A DNA stretch of 15,211 nt from Gammaproteobacteria bacterium (GCA_029243665.1 JAQWRO010000102.1:1-15211); one strand, 5' to 3'. Shown: positions 7,185 through 14,875, counted from the stretch's first letter. Notes: generated by a model from the letters alone, not told the origin. A program made the numbers and translations.

Positions 7185-8654
7185 ATGTCAAACCAACCTG
7201 TCCGTGTTCGTTTTGCGCCAAGTCCAACTGGTTCAATGCATGTTGGCGGTATAAGAACAGCATTATACAACTATCTTTTTGCCAAACATCATGGCGGATC
7301 CATGGTTTTAAGAATTGAGGATACAGATTCAGAAAGAAGTGATCATAAACTTGCTGAAGAGCAGTTGGATGATTTGCGTTGGTTGGGGATAGAATGGGAT
7401 GAGGGGCCACATGTGCCAGGCGAATTTGGACCTTACTACCAATCTGAAAGACTGAATTATTATAAACAATATGTGGACCAATTGTTAAAAGAAGGTCATG
7501 CGTATTATTGTTTTTTAACTGATGAGGAAATTGAAGCTCAAAAAGCTAAAGCGGAAGCTAATGGAGATCCTTACCAAATTGTGAGCCCTTATCGAGACTT
7601 CTCCTATGATGATCCTAAAATCACCAAACGTTTAGAAAAAAATGAAAAAGCGACCGTGCGCTTTAAAGTTAAGGATCCAAATAGAATCTATACCTTCGAA
7701 GACTTAGTGCGGGGTGAAATTAATTTACCAGCACATATGGTGGGTGATTTTGTATTGCTTCGTTCAGATGGGATGCCTGTTTATAACTTTTGCTGTGTAG
7801 TTGATGATCATGCCATGAAAATTAGTCACGTTTTCCGAGGTGAAGAACATTTATCAAATACATTAAGGCAATTAATGTTATATGAGTCTCTTGGTTTTGA
7901 GATTCCACATTTTGGTCACTTGTCTATTATACTTGACGAAGATCGTAAAAAACTAAGTAAAAGACACAAAGCAGCTAGTTGTAGCGATCTTAAAACACTT
8001 GGTTATGTGCCCGAAGGCATTATAAATTATTTGGCTTTATTAGGTTGGTCTCACCCAAGGGGTGAAGAAATTTTATCTATGACAGATTTAGTGGAATCAT
8101 TTACAGTTGATCGTGTCAATGCATCTCCAGCAGTTTTTGATATTCAAAAAATGCATTGGTTGAATGGTCAACATATTCGTAATATGACACCTAAACAGTT
8201 ATGGGCACTTTTATCTGAATTACCAGAATTTTCAAAATTAGCACTACCAACGTCTAATGGGTGGAATGAAAAAGCATTGGCTGTCATTTGGAGTGAGTGT
8301 GATACATTAGCACATGCAATTGACTTGCTTAGAATTTGGTTTGATCAAAGCCACTTTAATATTGTTGAGCCATCTAAAGAAGTATTGGATTGGCCGAATA
8401 CAAAAATGATTCTTGAAGCTTGGCTATCTCAATTAAATGATGATGCCTTTTTAACCGCTGATGCTTATAAGGCAATTGTGGAAAACATCAAGACGACTGT
8501 TGAGGGTGGTGTTAAAGGTAAGTTTTTATTCATGCCTTTAAGGGTTGCCATGATCGGTTCACCACATGGCCCTGATCTGCATTTGTTAGCTGAGGCTCTA
8601 CCTGTTAAGTTGCTCAAAGAGCGAGCAGCAGCGTGTCTTAAGTTATGCAATTAA
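7185..8654 (+). CDS. gltX: Glutamate--tRNA ligase
   Basis: This class I synthetase charges tRNA with glutamate in the cytoplasm. The 489-residue protein opens with RVRFAPSPTGSMHVGGIRTA, whose MHVGG is the HIGH-class ATP motif at 18-22. The second ATP motif is KLSKR at 256-260. Conserved GluRS stretches include RIEDTDSERS (43-52) and VYNFCCVVDDHAMKISHVFRG (199-219), followed by the all-helical anticodon-binding region. The CxC zinc site of E. coli GluRS is absent; the region after YYCFLTDEE (108-115) is zinc-free. After KLSKRH the usual Gly is Lys (RHKAASCS). Length is slightly above the typical 470. It has a good promoter and AAGGAG before the ATG. The stop overlaps the xthA start by 10 bases. 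Whether it also misacylates tRNA-Gln depends on whether the genome encodes GlnRS, which cannot be seen here. Confidence 0.96.
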   Translation: MSNQPVRVRFAPSPTGSMHVGGIRTALYNYLFAKHHGGSMVLRIEDTDSERSDHKLAEEQLDDLRWLGIEWDEGPHVPGEFGPYYQSERLNYYKQYVDQLLKEGHAYYCFLTDEEIEAQKAKAEANGDPYQIVSPYRDFSYDDPKITKRLEKNEKATVRFKVKDPNRIYTFEDLVRGEINLPAHMVGDFVLLRSDGMPVYNFCCVVDDHAMKISHVFRGEEHLSNTLRQLMLYESLGFEIPHFGHLSIILDEDRKKLSKRHKAASCSDLKTLGYVPEGIINYLALLGWSHPRGEEILSMTDLVESFTVDRVNASPAVFDIQKMHWLNGQHIRNMTPKQLWALLSELPEFSKLALPTSNGWNEKALAVIWSECDTLAHAIDLLRIWFDQSHFNIVEPSKEVLDWPNTKMILEAWLSQLNDDAFLTADAYKAIVENIKTTVEGGVKGKFLFMPLRVAMIGSPHGPDLHLLAEALPVKLLKERAAACLKLCN

Positions 8655-9409
8655 TTTGCTGGAACGTTAACTCAATTAGGGCAAGAATGCCTGGGGTGGA
8701 GTTTTTACTAGAAAACCATCAGCCAGATGTTTTAGCTTTGCAAGAAACTAAAGTGTCTGATGATCTGTTTCCAGAAGAACACTTAGCTTCCTTTGGCTAT
8801 AATAGTCTGTATGTCGGTCAACCAAGTTATAACGGTGTTGCCTTCATCTCAAAAGTACCTTTAAATCAGGTGCCACTAGAACTTACAGAAACTTTATCTA
8901 AACAAAAAAGAGTTATTGCGGCATCTTTTTCAGATACCTTGATTATAAATGCATATATTCCCATGGGAGAGTCTTTAACTTCAGAAAAGTATACATACAA
9001 ACTTTCTTTTTTAGAGGACTTTTGTAAATTAGTTGAAGCTCAAAAGAAACAATTCAAACATGTATTGTTATGTGGTGACTTTAATATTGCACCGCAAGAT
9101 ATAGATGTATATGATCCTGAAAAATGGCAAAACCAAGTGCTGGTATCTGAGCCTGAACGTGCATTATGGGAAGCGCTACTTTCATTAGGTTTTAAAGATG
9201 TGTATCGCACGTTAGACCCTGATAGCTCTGGTTTTACATGGTGGGATTATCGTAGGTTCGCTTATAGACGTAAGGCTGGTCTTAGAATAGACCATTGGCT
9301 TTGTACAAACGATTTGTTCAGCCAAGTTAAATCTTGTCAGGTCCTTGAGGAGGTTCGTCAGCAAGAGCGTCCTTCTGATCATGCACCATTGGCACTAAAC
9401 CTGCTTTGA
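8645..9409 (+). CDS. xthA: Exodeoxyribonuclease III / AP endonuclease
   Basis: This Mg-dependent enzyme of the exonuclease-endonuclease-phosphatase fold cuts DNA 5' to abasic sites and removes 3' blocks in base-excision repair. At 254 residues it has the normal length. The motifs appear in order: WNVNSIRAR (Asn7), QETK (Glu34), GDFNIAPQDIDVYDP (Asp145, Asn147), the SGFTWWDYR signature (195-203), RIDHWL (Asp216), and the C-terminal SDHAP (244-248) with the catalytic Asp-His pair. The ATG overlaps the end of gltX by 10 bases with no strong ribosome-binding site, so it probably depends on coupling to gltX and on the gltX promoter. Its last 83 bases overlap the small convergent membrane-protein gene. 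Confidence 0.95.
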   Translation: MQLICWNVNSIRARMPGVEFLLENHQPDVLALQETKVSDDLFPEEHLASFGYNSLYVGQPSYNGVAFISKVPLNQVPLELTETLSKQKRVIAASFSDTLIINAYIPMGESLTSEKYTYKLSFLEDFCKLVEAQKKQFKHVLLCGDFNIAPQDIDVYDPEKWQNQVLVSEPERALWEALLSLGFKDVYRTLDPDSSGFTWWDYRRFAYRRKAGLRIDHWLCTNDLFSQVKSCQVLEEVRQQERPSDHAPLALNLL

Positions 9410-9722
9410 TCTTTAGTCTAAAAAACAGAAAATAAATTCGCAAACATAACCATACCCAAATAGAACAAAAAAAGTTAAGGCCAATGGAGCTAATGATAAT
9501 TAATTTAGTTGAGTGTTTAGACGCTAGTTGATTGTTAGAAAATTTTTTATAAAGTGGATCATTGCTGTCAATTTCCTGTTTGGTTTGATTAAATTTTTCA
9601 ATAAAAATATTGTTTTGAACATCGTAGATGCTAAATATGACCGAAAAAAACATTGTTGGGATTAGTAATATTTTAAAAATGGACTTAAAACTAAGTTTGG
9701 ATAGATAAAAGTAAGAATACAT
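9327..9722 (-). CDS. Small two-helix membrane protein, unknown function
   Basis: I do not recognise this product. From the ATG at 9722 it has 131 residues. One hydrophobic helix lies at about 14-33 (SIFKILLIPTMFFSVIFSIY) and a second at about 73-98 (LIIISSIGLNFFCSIWVWLC and onward). A charged segment of about 40 residues lies between them and a polar tail follows. The frame extends upstream to a TTG at 9758, but that codon has no ribosome-binding site and lies in a predicted -35 box. The tail (roughly the last 27 residues) is encoded in the 83 bases shared with xthA and may be partly fortuitous. The hydrophobic pattern over 250 bases that carry no other gene is the main support. Function unknown. 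Confidence 0.5.
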   Translation of the reverse strand: MYSYFYLSKLSFKSIFKILLIPTMFFSVIFSIYDVQNNIFIEKFNQTKQEIDSNDPLYKKFSNNQLASKHSTKLIIISSIGLNFFCSIWVWLCLRIYFLFFRLKIKAGLVPMVHDQKDALADEPPQGPDKI

Positions 9723-9728
9723 ATCTAA

Positions 9729-9758
9729 AATATACCTTATTAATAGTTTTATATGCAA
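9729..9758 (-). promoter_or_regulatory. Possible promoter of the small membrane-protein gene
   Basis: On the minus strand, TTGCAT (9753-9758) and TATATT (9729-9734) are 18 bases apart. The base 7 positions past the -10 is the A of the ATG at 9722, so the transcript would be leaderless. An AAGG lies 12 bases before the ATG but would be inside the promoter. In DNA this AT-rich, chance matches are common. Confidence 0.4.
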
Positions 9759-9774
9759 TTTTTATAAAGTTATG

Positions 9775-9803
9775 TTGAATGAAATAAATCATATGTTTAT
9801 AAT
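9775..9803 (+). promoter_or_regulatory. Predicted sigma-70 promoter of folE
   Basis: TTGAAT (9775-9780) and a perfect TATAAT (9798-9803) are separated by exactly 17 bases. Position 9810, seven bases past the -10, is the first base of the folE ATG. No purine-rich ribosome-binding site precedes the ATG, consistent with a leaderless mRNA. The -35 box lies 16 bases from that of the divergent promoter at 9729-9758. Confidence 0.65.
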
Positions 9804-9809
9804 AATCTT

Positions 9810-10394
9810 ATGGAAAAAACAAGTAATAATGCTTCAAAAGAAGAATCGCTTAAGGCGGTTAGAACGCTTATAGAGTACATTGGTGATGATCCTGATAGAG
9901 AAGGATTAGTTGAAACGCCTATGAGAGTCATTAAGGCATTTGATGAGTTTTATTCTGGTTATAAGATAAATCCGCAAAACCATTTGAAGAAAACATTTTC
10001 TGCAGGCTTCGAAAGTTATGAAGAAATGGTTATTGTCAAAGACATTACGGTTAGCAGCCATTGTGAACATCATATGGTGCCTTTTCATGGTTTGGCTCAT
10101 ATCGGTTATATTCCAAATGATAAAATTGTTGGTTTGAGTAAACTGGCAAGGGTTGTTGATGGTTTTGCGAAAAGATTGCAAACACAAGAAACACTTACAT
10201 TACAAGTTGCACAAGCGATACAGGAAGAGTTAAACCCTGTTGGTGTTGGTGTTGTAATTGAGGCTGTGCATGGTTGCATGGTAACTAGAGGTGTTGGGTC
10301 TATAAACTCTAAAACTGTTACAAGTAAGCTTGTTGGTGTCATTAGTGATGATTGCAAGATTCGTTCAGAATTTTTAGGCCTAATAAAAAGATAA
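9810..10394 (+). CDS. folE: GTP cyclohydrolase I (type IA)
   Basis: The enzyme converts GTP to 7,8-dihydroneopterin triphosphate, the first step of folate (and, in some bacteria, queuosine) synthesis. The 194-residue protein matches the usual bacterial length of 185-225. Conserved segments in order are GDDPDREGLVETPMRV (25-40), SSHCEHHMVPFHG (82-94) with zinc ligands Cys85 and His88 and catalytic His87, GLSKLARVVDGFAKRLQTQE (108-127), and HGCMVTRGV (154-162) with the third zinc ligand Cys156. The family more often has CMxMRGV; here the second Met is Thr. The start at 9810 is the only in-frame methionine giving a normal N-terminus, yet it has no ribosome-binding site and coincides with the predicted transcription start. 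It appears to be transcribed alone and converges on the next gene. Confidence 0.96.
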   Translation: MEKTSNNASKEESLKAVRTLIEYIGDDPDREGLVETPMRVIKAFDEFYSGYKINPQNHLKKTFSAGFESYEEMVIVKDITVSSHCEHHMVPFHGLAHIGYIPNDKIVGLSKLARVVDGFAKRLQTQETLTLQVAQAIQEELNPVGVGVVIEAVHGCMVTRGVGSINSKTVTSKLVGVISDDCKIRSEFLGLIKR

Positions 10395-10396
10395 AT

Positions 10397-10427
10397 AATA
10401 ATTTTTTCTTTGTAAAAAAAAGTTATT
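10397..10427. terminator. Weak AT-only hairpin between convergent genes, possible two-way terminator
   Basis: AATAATTTTTTCTTT at 10397-10411 can pair with most of TAAAAAAAAGTTATT at 10413-10427. The stem contains almost no G-C pairs and runs of T appear on each strand. It sits directly after the folE stop and before the 3' end of the convergent gene, where a terminator is expected. Its stability is doubtful. Confidence 0.35.
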
Positions 10428-10442
10428 CAGGTAAGACCAGAA

Positions 10443-11174
10443 TCAATAAAATGGGCGCGGACTTTCGCCAGGTGATTCATATTCTTCATCATAAAAAAGC
10501 GAAGAAGATTCACGATCTGTATAGCAACTTCTATCGCTATTAGGAGTATCGCAGCTGCCGCGTGGTTTGCGTTCAGGTGTAGAGTAAGGGTTAGGTGTTA
10601 ACAATGGTGATGATGGGCCATAGGATGATCCGCCTTCAGAATAGGTTCTATCACTTATGCTTTGATCTGAATATGACGTATAAATTTCAAATTCACTATG
10701 TTTATTTGGTTCCTGATCTTGAATTTTGATTTCATAGACATCTAAATATTGTTTATGAATAACGTTATTTTTTGTTATTGAATTTAAAATTAACTTGTAA
10801 CTAATGGCAATAAATGCAATTAGTGCGATTGGGAAACTGCCTGTGGCAGACAAAATCAGAGAAGAAATCAATAGGTTGAGGCACATATTAAAGTATGTGC
10901 TAAATAAGACTTCACCTGTGCTTTTAATGTATTCATCATCTGAATATAATAAAGATTTTAAGTAAAAACTTCTTAAAAAATCTTCAAGTTTTCTTTTGCT
11001 TGGTTCGTTCTCAAATGAGTCGGTATGATTTATATATGCTCGTTCTAAAATTCCAAGTGCACTTTTAAAAGTATCATCTTGAATGATATCTGAATTTACT
11101 TCAAACATACTTGAGAGATTTTGGTCACTTATAGTATTTCCAAAAAATTTAGCCATAAGGTAATTATGCGCCAT
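10443..11174 (-). CDS. Hypothetical protein with a central membrane hairpin and a disordered Ser/Pro-rich tail
   Basis: I do not recognise this product. From the ATG at 11174 it has 243 residues (246 from a GTG at 11183). The first ~90 residues look helical and charged. A hydrophobic stretch at about 95-131, broken near GSFP, could form two closely spaced membrane helices. The last ~75 residues are low in hydrophobics and rich in Ser, Pro, Tyr and Glu, including SSYGPSSPLLTPNPYSTPER and an acidic DEEYES near the end. Soluble head, hairpin and disordered acidic tail are seen in some secreted effectors of intracellular gammaproteobacteria, but this is only a resemblance. No ribosome-binding site precedes any of the first ATGs. 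A consensus-like promoter overlaps the 5' end and would start transcription at the ATG at 11156, giving 237 residues. Confidence 0.6.
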   Translation of the reverse strand: MAHNYLMAKFFGNTISDQNLSSMFEVNSDIIQDDTFKSALGILERAYINHTDSFENEPSKRKLEDFLRSFYLKSLLYSDDEYIKSTGEVLFSTYFNMCLNLLISSLILSATGSFPIALIAFIAISYKLILNSITKNNVIHKQYLDVYEIKIQDQEPNKHSEFEIYTSYSDQSISDRTYSEGGSSYGPSSPLLTPNPYSTPERKPRGSCDTPNSDRSCYTDRESSSLFYDEEYESPGESPRPFY

Positions 11175-11191
11175 TGTTATCACATGGTCAA
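11163..11191 (-). promoter_or_regulatory. Predicted promoter overlapping the start of the hypothetical membrane-protein gene
   Basis: On the minus strand, TTGACC (11186-11191) and CATAAT (11163-11168) are separated by exactly 17 bases. The expected transcription start, seven bases past the -10, is position 11156, the first base of an in-frame ATG. It lies in the 61-base gap after the acyltransferase gene. Confidence 0.5.
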
Positions 11192-11244
11192 GTGTAGTTT
11201 TTTGATGTATTTCATGTGGTTGATTTAACTAGGAAAAATAGGTA

Positions 11245-13557
11245 TTAGAGGGTTGTTTTTACGGAGTTAAATGGCGTCTCATATGTGTGAATCAATTCTT
11301 TTTCTTTGTGCTCTATGTTGTATATGGGATGTAAGAATTTGCCCTCCCAATTCTTGCGGATTGTACTTTTTATATTGCAAGCTATCGTGTTTCCAATGAA
11401 GGTGAGCTCTTCTGTTGAGGCATCGTTCATTAGTTGGTTTAAATAAGTTTCATTTAACATGAGTGCTGTTGCATGTTCGAGGTATATTTCTTGAGCTACA
11501 GCATTTTTATGCTCAGGAATAATACATGTCGCACCCGTTAATATTGATCCAATAAAACCAAGTAAGATGAATCTAAAATCATTGTAATCACATGCAATAA
11601 ATAAGGATGTTTCTGAGTAGAGGGGAGCATTGTAAGTCCACTGATAGAGCATATTCATAATGTCTACCATCGTGAAAATGGTGATTTTATCTTCTTCAAC
11701 AATATAAAGTGCCTCTTGTGGTAATTTAACTTGATTTATATCACCCAGGATAATTGGAATATCATTAAGTAAGGCGCTTAAGAATCGTATAGGCGAAAAG
11801 CTATCTTCAGTAAGGTGGTAGAAGTTTTTATGAGTCCATGAAGTTTTATTTGCAAGTTGTAAAACTTGTTTAAGATTTAATCGTTTCTTGTTGGATATCA
11901 GACATTTATGTGAATCGCCTATCTGACTGATTAAATGCTTGATGGCATCTTTAAGATGCTTGGGTTGTGATTGTTTACATTGTGTTTCAATTAAAATTTT
12001 TCTAATGGTTTCTTCATTGAAATTTGATTTTTTTGTGACTTTGACTGGTTTGCCAATTTGAATTGTTACTTTTGGAAAAAATGATTTTTTAAAATTTGTT
12101 TTCATGCGACTGGTCACATTATATTGAGACCCGTTTAAAATAACTGGCACAAGTGTTGCTTCGGTTAGTTTTGCCGCTAAAATAGCGCCAGGATAAATTT
12201 TACCAATTTTTCCTATCGGGCTGCGTTGACCTTCAGGAAAAATAATACCATTTTTACCGTGCTTTAAACCATGTATGAATGGTTTAAGCATCATGGGTTT
12301 ATTGGGACTCATGGGTAGCTTTTGCCAAAAACCCTCAGTAAGTCTTACTATGAGCATATTTCCAGCTTCTGGGTTAATTGGAAACATAAATCGCCCAGGA
12401 AGCATCCCAGCAAGAATAGGAGGTTCGAGGTAGGAGTTATGATTAGGAATGACGATGTAAGGTTTTTTAAGTTGCTCTAAGTTGTGTAAGCCATGAATTT
12501 CAATTCTAAAAGTATATTTAACAAAACTTTTCAAGCTGGCTTTAAGTGTTGATGCAGGGTAACGATAAACGGTTGTTATTAGCGCTAAGAAAGTTAGGAT
12601 AGCCATCCAGTAGGCTATTGTATAAATGTTGGATACATGTGAAACCCAAAGGGAAAGTCCAATAATTGTGATCACATTGATCATGCTAAACACGAAATGA
12701 AAGCCTTCCGTATGTCTTTTTCTTGATAATATTCTATATGTGGATAATTGAATATTGAAAGAGGCTAGTAACGTTCCAATGGTTGTGATCTGAATGAGCT
12801 GTTGAATGACTAGGTAGATAAGGTTAGTAGTGTTTGGTGTGCTAAGCCATGCTTCAATATTTGGTAGCATGTTCAAATTTATTATTTGACATATTAAATT
12901 TAATAAAATGTATAAGCTGATATAACCGTTTTTCAAGAATGATTCAATCGGTTTTTTTTTATTGGTTACAATGTATGCAATTAAGCAACTTGGTATTAGA
13001 GAAAAGATTAAATCATTTGGTGCTAAGGTAGGCAGCGATATGATATATACCCATGTTAAAGCTGTAATCATTGCTATAATAAAAAGTTGATCAACTAATA
13101 ATCGATACATGGGTTTAAAAAAGCGTATTCGGTAGTTTACATGACGGTAAGTTTGGGTAATAGTTTTATAAGAGAGTATGTGACCAATCATTAACGCGAT
13201 AAAAGTTGTAAGCGGGTTTTGTAATAACAATAGGTTTATCCCAATTAATTTTGGCTTAATGGGTTGTTCTCCTTGAAGCCAGTGACTAAATAATAATGAT
13301 GTTGCAGCTATCATGGGTAAATCAAAATATAAACAGATTGTAGTTAGCAACATACAGGCTGGATTAATCCATGAATGTATTTTAGCTTTTACGGGTAGTT
13401 GACCTAATAGACAATAAAAAAATAAAATGATGTAACAGTTTAACCAAGTATTTTGGAATATAAATAAAGAAAATAAATAAATAATTTGTAAGTTTACAAT
13501 CCAAGATGCAATTAAATGGTTGGCTACAAAGCCATTTCTATATGTGTGTGCTAGCAT
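11245..13557 (-). CDS. LplT-PlsC-Aas-like membrane acyltransferase fusion with a degenerate adenylation domain
   Basis: The 770-residue protein has three parts. Residues 1-335 hold about ten hydrophobic helices, in the place of the LplT lysophospholipid transporter. Residues 340-510 are a PlsC-type acyltransferase: block I is NHNSYLEP with His373 and Glu378, where the family has H-x4-D; block III is FPEGQRSP (440-447); block IV is LVPVILNG. Residues 515-770 resemble the acyl-ACP synthetase part of E. coli Aas, but the segment matching its ATP loop reads ALYIVEEDKITIF with no TSGSEGHPKG, and the later GYGVTE has no counterpart. Intact Aas fusions are much longer. Aas re-acylates lysophosphatidylethanolamine; here at most the acyltransferase seems able to work, so any acyl donor would have to come from elsewhere. 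The ATG overlaps pfp by 20 bases. The Aas comparison is by eye from memory. Confidence 0.75.
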   Translation of the reverse strand: MLAHTYRNGFVANHLIASWIVNLQIIYLFSLFIFQNTWLNCYIILFFYCLLGQLPVKAKIHSWINPACMLLTTICLYFDLPMIAATSLLFSHWLQGEQPIKPKLIGINLLLLQNPLTTFIALMIGHILSYKTITQTYRHVNYRIRFFKPMYRLLVDQLFIIAMITALTWVYIISLPTLAPNDLIFSLIPSCLIAYIVTNKKKPIESFLKNGYISLYILLNLICQIINLNMLPNIEAWLSTPNTTNLIYLVIQQLIQITTIGTLLASFNIQLSTYRILSRKRHTEGFHFVFSMINVITIIGLSLWVSHVSNIYTIAYWMAILTFLALITTVYRYPASTLKASLKSFVKYTFRIEIHGLHNLEQLKKPYIVIPNHNSYLEPPILAGMLPGRFMFPINPEAGNMLIVRLTEGFWQKLPMSPNKPMMLKPFIHGLKHGKNGIIFPEGQRSPIGKIGKIYPGAILAAKLTEATLVPVILNGSQYNVTSRMKTNFKKSFFPKVTIQIGKPVKVTKKSNFNEETIRKILIETQCKQSQPKHLKDAIKHLISQIGDSHKCLISNKKRLNLKQVLQLANKTSWTHKNFYHLTEDSFSPIRFLSALLNDIPIILGDINQVKLPQEALYIVEEDKITIFTMVDIMNMLYQWTYNAPLYSETSLFIACDYNDFRFILLGFIGSILTGATCIIPEHKNAVAQEIYLEHATALMLNETYLNQLMNDASTEELTFIGNTIACNIKSTIRKNWEGKFLHPIYNIEHKEKELIHTYETPFNSVKTTL

Positions 13558-14803
13558 CTAATTGCTTCTTAACCAGGGATATTTCAAAATTTTTATAACT
13601 AGGAAGTCCTGAATGATAATTAGGGTAGTCCTCGCCAGCAATTAATGGTTTAAGATACTCAATACAGGCGTGATTGATATTTAAACCATCGGCATCGATA
13701 AAATAATCTGGAATCAATTTTTCTTTATTGGCAACATTTGCAAGATCAGTATCTTTGATGCGTGACCGGTAAGGGTGATTAGATAATCTTTCGATCGTAA
13801 GCATTTTACCTGTTTTTCTAGCTTTACAAAACTTGATGGCCTCTTCGCCAAGTGCAAAAGCTTCGGTGGCATCAACTTTAGATGCAATATGCCTTGCAGA
13901 ACGCTGGAGATAATCTGCTATAGCAAAGTGTGTTTTAAGTTTAAGTTTCTTTTGTATGAGTTGTGATAGTTGAGCACCAACGCCTCCAAGTTGTGCATGA
14001 CCAAAGGCATCGAGATTGTTTTTTTGTGAAGACCATATTTCTTGTTTGCTGTTTTTTAAACCTTCTGCAACGGTGATAGAGCAATAACCTTTTTCCTCAA
14101 CAGTTGATTTTATTTTGGCAATGGTTGCTTTTTCATCGAAAACACGCTCTGGCATTAAAATAACATCTGCATTGTAAGGTTTGGGTGCTAAGGCAGTAGA
14201 TGCTGCTAACCAACCAGCATTACGCCCCATCACTTCTAAAATAAAAACTTTAGTAGAAGTTTTAGACATTGACGCAAGATCAATGCTTGCCTCCAACATA
14301 GATGTTGCTAAATACTTAGCAGCTGAGCCAAATCCTGGTGTATGATCGGTACACTCTAAGTCATTATCAATGGTTTTAGGAATCCCAATACAAACCAATG
14401 GATGGCCATTTGCTTTGCAGTATTCTGAAATTTTCAATGTTGTATCTTGAGAGTCATTCCCGCCATTATAAATAAAATACCCAATTTTATGCGTTTTAAA
14501 AACCTCAAGTATTCTAGAAAACTCTGAAGCTTGTTTGGCAGGGTCTTTTAATTTAAATCTACATGATCCAAAAATACTCCCAGGTGTTGTACGCACTGCT
14601 TCAATGGCGTTAGCATTCCAATCGGATACATCTACCATGTTTTCCTCTATGGCACCCATAATTCCATTGCAGCCGATGAACATGCGATCGAAAAAATCTT
14701 TATTTCTTTTGTATTCTGTTAAAACGCCACTCAGTGTTGTGTTGATGGTTGCTGTTACACCACCAGAATGTGCAAAGAAAATGTTTTTATTAGCCATAAA
14801 CAT
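13538..14803 (-). CDS. pfp: Pyrophosphate-dependent 6-phosphofructokinase
   Basis: The enzyme phosphorylates fructose 6-phosphate with pyrophosphate in a reversible glycolytic step. The 421-residue protein shows the phosphofructokinase core: AHSGGVTATIN (11-21), YNGGNDSQDTT (112-122), GIPKTIDNDL (140-149) and MGRNAGW (192-198). Asp117 replaces the Gly of the ATP enzymes' GGDGS, and Lys143 in PKTIDND replaces their Gly. Those two residues mark PPi specificity, so this is not an ATP-dependent PfkA. It is longer than PfkA (about 320), as expected for this clade. Two starts are possible, the ATG at 14803 and one two codons later; AGG lies 5 bases before the first. The stop overlaps the acyltransferase start by 20 bases, so the two are probably cotranscribed. 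The leader region contains the stem-loop repeats. Confidence 0.93.
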   Translation of the reverse strand: MFMANKNIFFAHSGGVTATINTTLSGVLTEYKRNKDFFDRMFIGCNGIMGAIEENMVDVSDWNANAIEAVRTTPGSIFGSCRFKLKDPAKQASEFSRILEVFKTHKIGYFIYNGGNDSQDTTLKISEYCKANGHPLVCIGIPKTIDNDLECTDHTPGFGSAAKYLATSMLEASIDLASMSKTSTKVFILEVMGRNAGWLAASTALAPKPYNADVILMPERVFDEKATIAKIKSTVEEKGYCSITVAEGLKNSKQEIWSSQKNNLDAFGHAQLGGVGAQLSQLIQKKLKLKTHFAIADYLQRSARHIASKVDATEAFALGEEAIKFCKARKTGKMLTIERLSNHPYRSRIKDTDLANVANKEKLIPDYFIDADGLNINHACIEYLKPLIAGEDYPNYHSGLPSYKNFEISLVKKQLDASTHI

Positions 14804-14875
14804 CTATACCTATCATTAATTAACGTATAATAACAAGATTTGTATGTAATTGGTATAGGTGGCTAATGAAAAAGT

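Noticed and set aside
10352..10543. Plus-strand 63-codon frame downstream of folE
   Set aside because: It overlaps the folE end in another frame, crosses the intergenic AT hairpin, and runs antisense to the hypothetical gene.
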